From Methanosarcinaceae archaeon (GTDB lineage: Archaea > Halobacteriota > Methanosarcinia > Methanosarcinales > Methanosarcinaceae), in assembly GCA_021106765.1 (NCBI GenBank), contig JAIOTO010000093.1:1-37583 (forward strand): a stretch of DNA of 37,583 bases, read 5' to 3'. Shown in pieces: positions 24,041 through 32,810 of the stretch. The notes beneath the pieces are model-generated. The model worked only from the letters and a program-made list of their open reading frames with translations, was not told the origin of the DNA and did not search any database. Position numbers and translations under genes: made by a program. Each line of letters opens with the position of its first letter. Position 1 is the first letter of the stretch.

Positions 24041-24176
24041 GTATCATGCAATCCAGTTCTGGTAGTTTTTACTTTTTCAGAAAAGAGTACAAACTGTCAA
24101 ACTTAGGATGAAAGTCTGTCTCAAAATGCCATAATCGGAAACTATTTATTCAATAATAAGAAACTTAGGTTTCACT

Positions 24177-24187
24177 TGTATAAATAA
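24177..24187 (+). promoter_or_regulatory. purD promoter
   Basis: TTGTATAAATAAT at 24177-24189 is the best TATA box in the 302-base gap between the cupin and purD genes, giving a leader of about 60 bases. GAGGTCACAC precedes the ATG. Confidence 0.5.
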
Positions 24188-24268
24188 TATTATTTTTGTA
24201 TCCGACGATTTGAAAGAGAACACATTTACAAATTTCACATTTTTATTCAATCCAGTGAGGTCACACAT

Positions 24269-25573
24269 ATGAATGTTCTAATTATTGGAGGTGGCGGTAG
24301 GGAGCATGCTCTTGCTGCTGCCATTGCAAGAAGCAAGAAGAATCCTGCGATATATGCAGTGATGTCAAAAAAGAATCCGGGTATTGCTGAACTATGCGAG
24401 GATTTCCTTCTTGAGAAAGAGACGAATGTTGAAAACGTGCGCGATTATGCAGAATCCATGTCTATAGATATTGCAGTCATCGGGCCGGAAGCACCATTGG
24501 CAATCGGTCTTACGGATGTCCTTGAAGAGGAGGGCATCGGTGTGATGGGGCCAAGAAAAAAGGTTGCATGCATTGAGTTCGATAAGGCATGGGCTCGTAA
24601 TTTCATGAAGGATAACAATATAGATGGATGCCCCAGTTTCAAGGTCTTTGAGGACGATGATGGATTGGATAAATACATCAAGGAACTCGGCAATGTCGCC
24701 ATCAAACCCGCAGGACTCACCGGCGGCAAAGGTGTAAAGGTGATGGGAGATCAGCTTCCGGATGTCACTGAAGCTATTGCCTATGCCAGGGGTTTGCTGG
24801 AGAACGATAATGTTGTTGTAGAGGAGAACCTTCAGGGAGAAGAGTTCACTCTCCATGCATTTGTGGATGGTAGGACACTTGCTTTCACTCCCTGTGTACA
24901 GGATCATAAGCGTGCTTTTGAGAATGACCTTGGACCCAACACCGGTGGAATGGGATCCTACACGGATACTGACGACATTCTGCCTTTCATGAAGGTCCAT
25001 GATCTTGAGATCGCAAAAGAGATCATGCAGCAGACTGTTAATATGATGCTGAGTACGATCGGGGTTGCCTACAAGGGGATCCTCTATGGTCAGTTCATAT
25101 TGACGAACGATGGTCCAAAGGTCATCGAATTCAATGCGAGGTTCGGAGATCCGGAGGCAATGAACGTTTTGCCCCTTCTAAAAACGGATATGCTGGACGT
25201 GATCAGTGCTATTGTAAACGGGACCCTTGCGAAATTGGAAGTAGTTTTTGAGAAAAAAGCGACGGTGTGCAAATACGCAGTACCTGCGGGCTATCCAGAT
25301 AACCCCACTTCTGACAAGGAGATGATCGTGGGAGATATCGGTGATGCATTGCTTTTCTATTCCAGTGTATATGAAAAGAATGGGAAAATATATACCACGA
25401 GTTCACGGTCTGCCGCTGTTGTTGGCATTGCTGACAGTATTAAGGATGCTGAGCAGATAGCACAGAAGGGATTGGAGGGTCTAATTGGAGACCTGCATTC
25501 AAGGCATGATATCGGTACGCATGCCCTGATACAGAAGAAGATCGATCACATGAAACAGGTACGTGGGTACTGA
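24269..25573 (+). CDS. purD: Phosphoribosylamine-glycine ligase
   Basis: PurD joins 5-phosphoribosylamine to glycine with ATP, the second step of purine synthesis. The 434 residues form an ATP-grasp enzyme: N-terminal [18 protein letters not shown], then [27 protein letters not shown] as the ATP-binding lid, [13 protein letters not shown] and [15 protein letters not shown] with metal ligands. Length is typical. Its stop lies 31 bases before argF, so the two genes of purine and arginine synthesis are cotranscribed. Confidence 0.96.
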   Translation: MNVLIIGGGGREHALAAAIARSKKNPAIYAVMSKKNPGIAELCEDFLLEKETNVENVRDYAESMSIDIAVIGPEAPLAIGLTDVLEEEGIGVMGPRKKVACIEFDKAWARNFMKDNNIDGCPSFKVFEDDDGLDKYIKELGNVAIKPAGLTGGKGVKVMGDQLPDVTEAIAYARGLLENDNVVVEENLQGEEFTLHAFVDGRTLAFTPCVQDHKRAFENDLGPNTGGMGSYTDTDDILPFMKVHDLEIAKEIMQQTVNMMLSTIGVAYKGILYGQFILTNDGPKVIEFNARFGDPEAMNVLPLLKTDMLDVISAIVNGTLAKLEVVFEKKATVCKYAVPAGYPDNPTSDKEMIVGDIGDALLFYSSVYEKNGKIYTTSSRSAAVVGIADSIKDAEQIAQKGLEGLIGDLHSRHDIGTHALIQKKIDHMKQVRGY

Positions 25574-25604
25574 TCAAAGGAATATACATACAGGATTTGA
25601 TACT

Positions 25605-26510
25605 ATGAAACACCTGATATCAATGACCGATCTCACACATGATGAGATCATCGAATTGCTGGACATGGCTGAGGATCTGAAGGAAAAGAGGCTTCGAGGA
25701 AAGGTTACAGACCTTCTGAAGAATAAAAGCCTGGGGATGATCTTTGAGAAGTCCTCCACCAGGACAAGGGTATCGTTCGAAGTTGCCATGAGCGATCTTG
25801 GCGGACACTCCCTTTACCTGAACTACCGGGATCTGCAGATCGGACGCGGAGAACCGATCTCAGATACGGCTCGGGTGTTGTCCGGATATGTTGCAGGGAT
25901 CACTGCAAGGGTAAATAACCATGATACCGTCATGGATCTGGCTGAACACGCAACGATCCCTGTGATCAATGCCCTTTCAGATCTTGAGCATCCCTGTCAG
26001 ATACTGGCTGATTTCCTGACTATACGGGAATACAAGACCCATCTTAAGGATCTCAAGTTCACCTGGGTGGGGGATGGGAACAATGTTTGCAATTCTCTGA
26101 TCCTTGGATGTGCATTGGTGGGAATGAAGATCTCTGTTGCATGTCCCAAAGGATATGAGCCGAATGCGGATATCATAGATCAGGGCAGGAAGCTTGGTGG
26201 AGATATTACTATCACCCACGATCCTATAGAAGCAGCAACAAATGCTGACGTCCTGTATACGGATGTTTGGGTGTCCATGGGGGATGAAGAGGAAAGGGAT
26301 AAGCGGATCCGGGATCTGAAGATCTATCAGATCAACGAGGATTTGGTCTCTGTTGCCCAGCATGATGCCATCGTGATGCACTGCCTTCCTGCTCACCGTG
26401 GAGAAGAGATCACTGCTGCTGTGATCGAAGGTCCTCATTCAGTTATTTTCGATCAGGCAGAGAATCGATTGCATGCCCAGAAGGCCCTTCTCATAAAACT
26501 GATGGCCTGA
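25605..26510 (+). CDS. argF: Ornithine carbamoyltransferase
   Basis: ArgF makes citrulline from ornithine and carbamoyl phosphate. The 301-residue protein has the carbamoyl-phosphate loop [36 protein letters not shown], the [11 protein letters not shown] ornithine loop and the catalytic [14 protein letters not shown] 25605 is chosen ([10 protein letters not shown] is the family N-terminus); GTG 25563 overlaps purD and would add 14 unconserved residues. The 3' end of the gene is the left border of the tandem duplication that follows. Confidence 0.96.
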   Translation: MKHLISMTDLTHDEIIELLDMAEDLKEKRLRGKVTDLLKNKSLGMIFEKSSTRTRVSFEVAMSDLGGHSLYLNYRDLQIGRGEPISDTARVLSGYVAGITARVNNHDTVMDLAEHATIPVINALSDLEHPCQILADFLTIREYKTHLKDLKFTWVGDGNNVCNSLILGCALVGMKISVACPKGYEPNADIIDQGRKLGGDITITHDPIEAATNADVLYTDVWVSMGDEEERDKRIRDLKIYQINEDLVSVAQHDAIVMHCLPAHRGEEITAAVIEGPHSVIFDQAENRLHAQKALLIKLMA

Positions 26511-26580
26511 CCCTATCTGATCTCAGATCACGTGGTAGATGCTCTCTGTAAAACTACGTTTTTATCAAAATTGATTTTTT

Positions 26581-26619
26581 TGTAGCTTCGTCGTTTCTGA
26601 AGCTACAATCCTTTTCTTC
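26581..26619 (+). terminator. argF terminator
   Basis: TGTAGCTTC (26581-26589) pairs perfectly with GAAGCTACA (26599-26607), loop GTCGTTTCT, followed by a T-rich run. The second copy is at 26957-26983, with the last pair weakened. Confidence 0.65.
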
Positions 26620-26671
26620 TTTAACCTCATAATCAACATGGATTATGCTATATATAAATACCAAGTTACAA

Positions 26672-26760
26672 TTGGCTGTTCAGAAGATTATGTTCTTCTA
26701 CTGAGCAACTCCTTTCTCTTTGTTGTTGAAGGACGTGCATCCTTTCAACAACATCCCATT
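26672..26760 (+). ncRNA. Predicted structured small RNA, copy 1
   Basis: A TATA box (CTATATATAAATACC, 26648-26662) predicts a start near 26675. The RNA would hold hairpin A, AGAAGA (26682-26687) / TCTTCT (26694-26699). A linker CAACTCCTTTCTC follows. Hairpin B pairs GTTGTTGAAGGA (26722-26733) with TCC-T-TTCAACAAC (26740-26752), a 12-bp stem with one bulged base and loop CGTGCA. The linker is complementary to purine-rich ribosome-binding sites. No long ORF fits. The 3' end is not marked by a clear T tract. Confidence 0.6.
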
Positions 26761-26846
26761 CACTATATGTCACTAAATATTTCATTCTGTTCGATCTCTG
26801 AGTAAGGGCCTTACAAACATGTAGAGTACCGTTTACGTTCCCATAA

Positions 26847-26866
26847 CTCTCTCTCTCTCTCTCTCT
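26847..26866 (+). repeat. (CT)10 microsatellite at the duplication junction
   Basis: Ten CT units in a row sit immediately before the second copy of the duplicated unit. There is no such tract in front of copy 1. Confidence 0.9.
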
Positions 26867-26868
26867 TG

Positions 26869-27190
26869 AAACTGATGGTCTGACAACTTGTCTGATCACG
26901 GGTTACGTGGCAAATACCATCTGTTAAGGTTACGTTTTCATCCAAGTTGATTTTTTTGTAGCTTCGTCGTTTCTGAAGCTATAATCCTTTTCCTCTTCAA
27001 CCTCCCAATCAGTATGGGTTATACTATATACAAATACTTTATTATAATTGGTTGTTCAGAAGATTGTCTTCTCTACTGAGCAACTCCTTTCTCCTTGTTG
27101 TTGAAGGAAGTGCATCCATTCAACAACATCCTATTCATTATGCGTATCAGAAGGATTTATCTGAGTATACGCTTACAAACCATATGCTAT
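26869..27190 (+). repeat. Tandem duplication, copy 2
   Basis: The second unit starts with AAACTGATGGTCTGAC, a decayed copy of the end of argF including the stop region, which shows that the unit was duplicated from the argF downstream sequence. Similarity to copy 1 fades after about 27190. Copy 2 keeps the T-rich hairpin (26958-26982), TATA box (27024-27037) and both RNA hairpins, and has an additional stem GCGTAT...ATACGC (27142-27172). Confidence 0.85.
27046..27135 (+). ncRNA. Predicted structured small RNA, copy 2
   Basis: This copy has the same plan as copy 1: TATA box CTATATACAAATAC (27024-27037), hairpin A AGAAGA (27058-27063) / TCTTCT (27067-27072) with a loop of three bases instead of six, linker CAACTCCTTTCTC, and hairpin B GTTGTTGAAGGA (27097-27108) / TCC-A-TTCAACAAC (27115-27127) with loop AGTGCA. 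The changes in hairpin B fall in the bulge and loop, not the stem. Confidence 0.6.
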
Positions 27191-27307
27191 GGAAAAGATC
27201 GTCCCGAACTATATCCATATCTTGTATTCATGGTGTCCAAAAAAGTCCCACCGGAACGATACCAAAACCCTTAATTACTAAAAACCCTATTTATGGCCAT
27301 TCACAGT

Positions 27308-27395
27308 GCGAGGGTTGCCCAGCCAGGTCAAAGGCGCTGGGTTCAGAGCCCAGTTTCGTAGGAATTCGAGGGTTCGAATCCCTTCCCTCGCACCA
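27308..27395 (+). tRNA. tRNA-Leu (anticodon CAG)
   Basis: This is a class II tRNA of 88 bases. The acceptor stem is GCGAGGG (27308-27314) / CCCTCGC (27385-27391), with A73 and an encoded CCA (27393-27395). The anticodon stem-loop is CTGGG-TTCAGAG-CCCAG, so the anticodon is CAG, reading CUG. A long variable arm (TTTCGTAGGAATTC) and the T arm GAGGGTTCGAATCCCTT follow. A TATA-like CTATTTATGG lies ~20 bases upstream. There is no intron. Confidence 0.95.
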
Positions 27396-27434
27396 AATTT
27401 CTTTTTAAAATAGGATCTTTCGATATAACAATTA

Positions 27435-27515
27435 CTGATCTTAGATCAGAGTGTAACGTCTGAAAAAGTAGAACATCCACTCTCCACTTTCTTTTTTTAT
27501 TTAGCACTTAGGCAA
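27435..27515 (+). other. Hairpins downstream of the tRNA gene
   Basis: CTGATC-TTA-GATCAG (27435-27449) is a perfect 6-bp stem, and GAGTG (27448-27452) can alternatively pair with CACTC (27478-27482), before a T-rich run ending near 27500. It may terminate the tRNA or a read-through transcript. I see no gene in 27396-27649. Confidence 0.35.
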
Positions 27516-27649
27516 TACATATTATTCACCCCTATCCTTACTAACATCCATAATTGTACATTATTAATATTGATCATGGATAATGCATTAAAATTGTTTT
27601 ATATATCAAGATTACAATCTATCGGTATACAACAACACACTGCGATACT

Positions 27650-28006
27650 ATGATCCAAAAACAAAATACCAACAAAGTACATAATTTCAGAAGTCATCCT
27701 ATCTACTATCACATGGCTACAGTACTTTTGATGGCTGTTTTCCTGAACTTTTTCGGGAATATTTTCTCCCATACCGGTATTGAAATAATACAGACTCTTT
27801 CAACCCTGGGTATCATTGGTATCGATATGACTACATTCGGCCAGTATTCTCAGTATCTGATCTATGCTGCGATCGGGTGTTCTGCTTGGTTGGCAGTGAT
27901 CATATCACCATTGGCTGTCATGGAGACATACAACATGGCACGAACATATATGCGATCTGGCGTCGTTTCACACACTTATGGTCTTTCATCCCTATTTTTC
28001 AGGTAA
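27650..28006 (+). CDS. Small membrane protein of unknown function
   Basis: This 118-residue protein has two clear hydrophobic helices (about residues 24-45, MATVLLMAVFLNFFGNIFS, and 68-92, YLIYAAIGCSAWLAVIISPLAV) and a short charged N-terminus. I do not recognise the family. A TATA box (TTTTATATATCAAG, 27596-27609) lies 40 bases upstream. The stop TAA is at 28004-28006. The gap to the next gene (28007-28225) shows only a weak ORF that runs antisense into the oxidoreductase gene. Confidence 0.6.
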   Translation: MIQKQNTNKVHNFRSHPIYYHMATVLLMAVFLNFFGNIFSHTGIEIIQTLSTLGIIGIDMTTFGQYSQYLIYAAIGCSAWLAVIISPLAVMETYNMARTYMRSGVVSHTYGLSSLFFR

Positions 28007-28225
28007 ACGAGTACCATCATCTAAGGGATCTTCTTGTGTGGGTGACCTTTTATCCTGCTTCAATGGACCTTAACAGAATTGTTCTTTGTAGGAACACCTG
28101 TTTGAAATGTCTATAGATCCGTTCACATATATTTTGTCTACTTTGTCTGTTGCAGGGATCATCGACGTTTGTCATTATTTCGATGATCGCTACAAAGACA
28201 GAACAGTAGAAGGAGGGATATTTCT

Positions 28226-31200
28226 TCAGTGCTTTTTGATGTACTCGATCATCATCGGTGTCAGCATGGGAGCGATCTGCGGAAGCAGGTTCGGCATCAG
28301 GTTCTCCATGGCCTGTGGCATAAGATATGGCATCTGCTCTGTCATGTAATCGGGCATCTGTACACGTCTGCCAACAGCTTCCAGCATATCCGGCATTACC
28401 TTTGGCATCACCATCGGCATGATCAGCGGCATCATCTTTGGCATCATTGGTGCCATCAACAGGTCCATGCCGGGTACGTATTTCACAGTTTTCATCATGA
28501 CCTTCAGATACGATGGCATTGCATCCATCATTTGTGGCATCAGCTCACCCATCATGTTAGCCATGTTCTCAGGTTTCATGAGGTAGATCATCTGTTCAAA
28601 GGGCATCCATGCTTCCAGGGCATCGTTCGTTGTATCCGGTATGTCATATCCGAGACTGCGAGCCACGACGGCTCCCAGATCCTGCACATCCATGGGGATG
28701 TTGTTGTTGTCCGCCGAGACCCTCAGCTGTAACTGGCAGCATGGACAGGCAGCAACCATCATGTCAGCACCCGCCTCAACAGCCTCGCTGACGCGCATAC
28801 CTCCTGCAACATTCGCAATTTCAGGGTCATTTATCATCGTCAGGACAGAGCCACAGCAATGAGCATTCTCCTTATTGTATTCCATTTCTACAAAATCAAC
28901 GCCAGGTACAGCTTTGATCAGGTCTCGTGGTGGTTCATATATACCGCCGGCACGACCCATATGACAGCCATCATGCAGGGTAACCTTCTTGTCCAGTGGT
29001 TTTATGAACTTGGGGGTAAGTACATCAAGTCGCTCGGACAGTATCTCGGAATAGTGCTTGACCTCAAAGTCATAGTCTATACCGAGTTTTTCGGCCCACT
29101 GGCGGTAATAGGTATGCCAGACGAACCAACATGCAGGACAGGATGTGATCACGGTCTTGACATCCTTTTTCTTCATGTTCCCCATGTTCATCCTCATGAT
29201 CTTCTCGAACTCGTCCCACTTACCGCTGGCCAGCATCGGGATACCACAGCACGACTCCTTGTTGCCAAGGGTGGTAAACTCTACACCCGCTTCATCAAGC
29301 AATCGTGCAGTTCCCACAGCAATATCTTTCTCAACCAGGGATGCGGTACAGCCTGCAAAGTATGCATAGTCCGCTTTGTCCTTGATCTTCGGAAGAAGAT
29401 CCTCGGGGATCCAATTATCCCGATTGGTGCGGTACTGTGCCCAGATGTTTCGTTCCTTCCGCAGACTTGCAGCCATGATCTCAAATGGTGGGAATGTCAT
29501 CTTGCCCAGATCAACGACCAGTTTCTCACGGAGCTGCATCCATGAATGTTCGATAGGAAGATCCAATTGGCAACGGAAATCACATAATTCGCAGGTTGTA
29601 CAGGCAAGGAATGTATCTACCTGTTCCTGATCAAGTTTCTCCCTACCTGCCAGGTATTCCTTTATGAAGAACCATTTTCCACGTGGGGAATGGGATTCCC
29701 ATCCACGTGCATAATACTGGTCACATTCGTTCACACAATATCCACACTGTGCACATGTATAAGCATGGGAAATGATATCACCGGGTATGTCCTTCTCATC
29801 TTTGAACTCTTTGGGTTTGCCCAATCCTGCCATATTGCCAACAATACGCATGATCGGTTCAAAGGTCTGGGAAAGCGTAATACCTGTGCTGAAAAGCCAT
29901 TTTCCTGATAATGTCTCCGGATTCATTATATCGTCCGGATCGACCTCTCTTTTGAGATCAAGAATGCGTTGCAACCTTTTTCCATACACCTTTTCCGCCT
30001 GATTTGCGAAATAGAGGCCGGCTGCATACATCCTCCCGCCATTATTCTCAGCGATCTTGATAATACTCAGACCAAGCGGGAATGCAAGATTGAATTTGAA
30101 GGAACGCTCCGAATGGGGAATAAAACAGAGAAGTACAATAGTATCATCGTTTGCGACCATACCTTCCATGAGCACTGGCAGTTTGATCTTGTCGTTGATC
30201 TCACTGATGACCGCATCCATTTTGTCCACAGGGACGATCACTTCTGCAGGAATGAACGAAGGTCCCAGCCGTTTGATCTTCAAACTGCGGAACCATTCTT
30301 TCGACTCATGTTCGGAGATATCATCTGGTAAGACCTCTCCGCCGGCCTCGACGATTACATCATCAAGTGCGCTCACATCCCGGGATGTAGGATAAAAGAA
30401 ATTACAGATGTATGATGTAGGAAGTTGGGGATTGTGCTCATCCACGGGTTCTCCATGGTGCATCCTTGAAGGGGCCAGGTTCTTTGTGTCTGCAAATTTT
30501 GGATTGATAAATGTAATGGACCATAGAGGGATATTTCGATCAGAGACCAGCTGTATCGCCTTTTGCATGGATGCCGCATCCGGGAACTGTGCAGAGATCG
30601 TTTTTGTATCCTCATATTTACGTACTTTGAGAGTGATCTGTGTGATAATACCAGTTGCACCCAGGGATCCGATGATATCGTTCATATCATCACCGATAAA
30701 TTCCCGAACCTCTCCACCAGGCAGGACCATGCGCGCTGACAGCATTGTATCCTGGGACCAGCCGTATTCATAGCTGCCATGTCCCACACCGTTCTGTGCA
30801 AGCCACCCTCCGACGGTGGCAGACGGTGCGCTCGATGGCATGGCACAGACCGAAAGTCCTTTCTGATTGAGCTTTGCTTCCAGCCGCTCCCATACGATAC
30901 CTGCTCCCACAGTGGCGGTGAGTCCGTTGTTATCGATATCAACGATGTCATTGAGGAGGTTCACATCGGCGACAATACCACCTTTGGTTGGGATGATACC
31001 TCCGTAGCCGGATGATGCACCCGCTCGTGGCACTACAGGAATGGAATATTTTTTGGCAAACGTGAGCAAATTTATTGCATCGTTCTCGCTGTGAACTCTC
31101 ACGATGGCTGCCGGCTCTACTTTTCCAAGAAGTGGTTTTGCAAGAGCAGGGAGTGCGCCTACGTCATGAGTGTAATAATGTCGCTCTCGTTTTTTGAAAT

Positions 31201-31276
31201 TGACGCTCTTTTCTCCAAATATGTCTTCCAGTTCTTTCTTCTGCTGCAGCGATAGTTCAGTTACCTGGTTGGCCAT
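28226..31276 (-). CDS. FAD-linked oxidase / Fe-S (CCG-domain) oxidoreductase with Met/Pro-rich tail
   Basis: This 1016-residue fusion has a GlcD/D-lactate-dehydrogenase-like FAD domain (residues ~50-470; VVPRAGASSGYGG, SATVGGWLAQNGVG), two [4Fe-4S] motifs (CAQCGYCVNEC ~507, CTTCELCDFRC ~556), and two CCG domains of HdrB/GlpC type (FAGCTAS ~641 with SCCGIPM, LHDGCHMG ~767 with AHCCGSV and ACPCCQ). It resembles D-lactate or 2-hydroxyacid dehydrogenases; the substrate is unknown. The last ~117 residues are unique: about 30 Met and many Pro in MP/MMP units with almost no conserved fold. ATG 31276 has GGAG upstream. It lies divergently to an ABC importer, with shared promoter region 31277-31558. 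Confidence 0.9.
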   Translation of the reverse strand: MANQVTELSLQQKKELEDIFGEKSVNFKKRERHYYTHDVGALPALAKPLLGKVEPAAIVRVHSENDAINLLTFAKKYSIPVVPRAGASSGYGGIIPTKGGIVADVNLLNDIVDIDNNGLTATVGAGIVWERLEAKLNQKGLSVCAMPSSAPSATVGGWLAQNGVGHGSYEYGWSQDTMLSARMVLPGGEVREFIGDDMNDIIGSLGATGIITQITLKVRKYEDTKTISAQFPDAASMQKAIQLVSDRNIPLWSITFINPKFADTKNLAPSRMHHGEPVDEHNPQLPTSYICNFFYPTSRDVSALDDVIVEAGGEVLPDDISEHESKEWFRSLKIKRLGPSFIPAEVIVPVDKMDAVISEINDKIKLPVLMEGMVANDDTIVLLCFIPHSERSFKFNLAFPLGLSIIKIAENNGGRMYAAGLYFANQAEKVYGKRLQRILDLKREVDPDDIMNPETLSGKWLFSTGITLSQTFEPIMRIVGNMAGLGKPKEFKDEKDIPGDIISHAYTCAQCGYCVNECDQYYARGWESHSPRGKWFFIKEYLAGREKLDQEQVDTFLACTTCELCDFRCQLDLPIEHSWMQLREKLVVDLGKMTFPPFEIMAASLRKERNIWAQYRTNRDNWIPEDLLPKIKDKADYAYFAGCTASLVEKDIAVGTARLLDEAGVEFTTLGNKESCCGIPMLASGKWDEFEKIMRMNMGNMKKKDVKTVITSCPACWFVWHTYYRQWAEKLGIDYDFEVKHYSEILSERLDVLTPKFIKPLDKKVTLHDGCHMGRAGGIYEPPRDLIKAVPGVDFVEMEYNKENAHCCGSVLTMINDPEIANVAGGMRVSEAVEAGADMMVAACPCCQLQLRVSADNNNIPMDVQDLGAVVARSLGYDIPDTTNDALEAWMPFEQMIYLMKPENMANMMGELMPQMMDAMPSYLKVMMKTVKYVPGMDLLMAPMMPKMMPLIMPMVMPKVMPDMLEAVGRRVQMPDYMTEQMPYLMPQAMENLMPNLLPQIAPMLTPMMIEYIKKH

Positions 31277-31327
31277 GTGATAATCTCCATGATGTTTTGA
31301 TCTCTAATATTACGCATATAAGGAGGA

Positions 31328-31376
31328 ATGGTATATAATAGTTGTGGGGAAATTGTGCAATACCATACAATACCAT
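31328..31376 (-). promoter_or_regulatory. Minus-strand promoter with ATGGTAT/ATACCAT sites
   Basis: The minus-strand TATA box (TATTATATACC, around 31330-31341) overlaps ATGGTAT (31328-31334). Two ATACCAT copies, at 31360-31366 and 31370-31376, are 10 bp apart (one helical turn). This suggests a regulator with one site on the TATA element and two upstream sites. The same half-site is at the hcp promoter. Confidence 0.5.
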
Positions 31377-31430
31377 TATTATCATTATATATCGTAAGGT
31401 GTGTAGGCTTACTCTATGTGATCTGAAAAT

Positions 31431-31445
31431 CTTATATATAATAAG
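31431..31445 (+). promoter_or_regulatory. Promoter of the ABC importer
   Basis: CTTATATATAATAAG at 31431-31445 is a palindromic TATA box. GTTATGTAAC (31462-31471) near the expected start is a short inverted repeat, and GGTAA-GCATA-TTACC (31511-31525) is another. Confidence 0.5.
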
Positions 31446-31558
31446 GTAATACGAGTGTTAAGTTATGTAACATCTATTGCTAACATTGATGATATATTTG
31501 TTATTATCATGGTAAGCATATTACCCTAACGATCATAGTATATTGGTGGAACTGGTAT

Positions 31559-32770
31559 ATGAATAAAAAGATCACAATCCTTGTGTTGACATTGATATTG
31601 ATCACCACGTCCGCATTGAGTGGATGTGTGGACAATAGCCCGGAATCAAACAGTGCAAATACAGAAGATATCCAAATCATATCAGACGATATGCTGACAG
31701 TCACAGATGCCTATGGCAGGACGGTGAGCATACCAAAAGATGTGGAAAGGACCATCTGTGTGGGAGCAGGCTGTCTGCGGTATCTCTGTTATTTGGGTGA
31801 ACAGGACACTGTTGTGGGTGTGGAAGACATTGAACAGCGAGAGGAGGATGCGCATCCGCGTCCCTACAGGCTGGCGAATCCCCAATTTGGCGATAAGCAA
31901 AAATATCCTTATATCGGGGCTTTCCGGGGTAACTACGATGCCGAGTCGATAATCTCCCTTGAAACTGCACCGCAGGTGATCTTCCTGACCTATTCCACAG
32001 CCGAAGGTGCCGACAAACTTTCGAACGATGTCGGTGGTATCCCCGTTGTTGGCATTGAATATGGCGATACTGCAAAGGATTTTAACGATATGAAAGAGGC
32101 CATTCATCTTATGGGAACGGTTATGGACAGGTCAGAGCGGGCTGAGGATGTGATACGATTTATTGAAGATGAGATCAAAGAGATTGGTTCAAGAACACAA
32201 GGTGAGGATGCAGTAAACCTCTATATAGGCGGTACAGCATACCGCGGGTCCCACGGGATATTGTCAACACAACCTGATTATCCTCCCTTCTGGTATGTGA
32301 ACGCAAAAAATATTGCTTCAGGGACCTTGAAAACAGGGGACTGGGAAGGATATCAGGTAGGTGATGACGCATTACTACAATGGGATATGGACCCTGGTAT
32401 CGATTATGTGTTCCTTGACCTGTCGATCTATGATTTCTCAGAAACAGGCAATCCCAACACCAATGAAAAATATGGGGTGGAATCACTGTGCGAAGGAGGA
32501 GTTTATAGTGGACTTGAAGTCGCACAGGACAAACAGATCTATGGAGTATTGCCTTACAACTGGTATACCACAAACCATGGAAATGTACTGGCCAATGCCT
32601 GGTATATCGGAAAGCAGATATATCCTGAAAAGTTTTCTGATGTTTACCCTGAAGACAAGGCCAATGAGATATATGGTTTCCTGTATTCAGGATGTCCCGT
32701 TAACGAAAACATCTATGAAGGAGTTACCGAGAGCTTTGGGCATGGGTTTGGCCCCATCGAGCTTGTGTGA
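31559..32770 (+). CDS. ABC importer substrate-binding lipoprotein (FecB/BtuF family)
   Basis: The 403-residue protein starts with a signal peptide and lipobox (LILITTSALSGC, Cys22), so it is anchored outside the membrane. The rest is the two-lobed periplasmic-binding-protein fold of iron-siderophore and vitamin B12 importers: VTDAYGRTVSIPKDVERTICVG, then PYIGAFRGNYDAESIISLETAPQVIFL and the C-terminal lobe. The substrate cannot be decided from sequence; corrinoid or metal chelate are the usual options. The ATG has GGTGGA upstream. The permease gene follows after 40 bases. Confidence 0.9.
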   Translation: MNKKITILVLTLILITTSALSGCVDNSPESNSANTEDIQIISDDMLTVTDAYGRTVSIPKDVERTICVGAGCLRYLCYLGEQDTVVGVEDIEQREEDAHPRPYRLANPQFGDKQKYPYIGAFRGNYDAESIISLETAPQVIFLTYSTAEGADKLSNDVGGIPVVGIEYGDTAKDFNDMKEAIHLMGTVMDRSERAEDVIRFIEDEIKEIGSRTQGEDAVNLYIGGTAYRGSHGILSTQPDYPPFWYVNAKNIASGTLKTGDWEGYQVGDDALLQWDMDPGIDYVFLDLSIYDFSETGNPNTNEKYGVESLCEGGVYSGLEVAQDKQIYGVLPYNWYTTNHGNVLANAWYIGKQIYPEKFSDVYPEDKANEIYGFLYSGCPVNENIYEGVTESFGHGFGPIELV

Positions 32771-32810
32771 TAGTTCCTGTATAATATGAATATTGAGGGT
32801 GCAGGAGTAG

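Larger units (their letters stand above)
26496..26868 (+). repeat. Tandem duplication, copy 1 (argF tail and downstream region)
   Basis: A unit of about 373 bases begins in the last codons of argF and is repeated directly at 26869. Shared blocks, in order: AACTGATGG[CT]CTGAC, ACGTGG, the 25-base block with hairpin GTAGCTTC...GAAGCTA (26582-26606), a TATA box, and the RNA hairpins. Divergence is moderate with small indels. The 797 bases between argF and the tRNA contain this duplication and no protein gene that I can support. Confidence 0.85.

Noticed and set aside
26847-26866. (CT)10 tract as a possible CRISPR-like or binding repeat
   Set aside because: A simple microsatellite with no spacer structure. 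No CRISPR array, insertion sequence or transposase was seen in the window.
27052-27408. 118-codon ORF across the small RNA copy 2 and the tRNA
   Set aside because: It reads through a tRNA gene and RNA hairpins; there is no ribosome site and no homology.
28107-28349. 80-codon plus-strand ORF overlapping the end of the FAD/Fe-S gene
   Set aside because: Half of it is antisense to the Met/Pro tail, and no ribosome site precedes it. The first 40 codons could be a decayed membrane gene, but I cannot support it.
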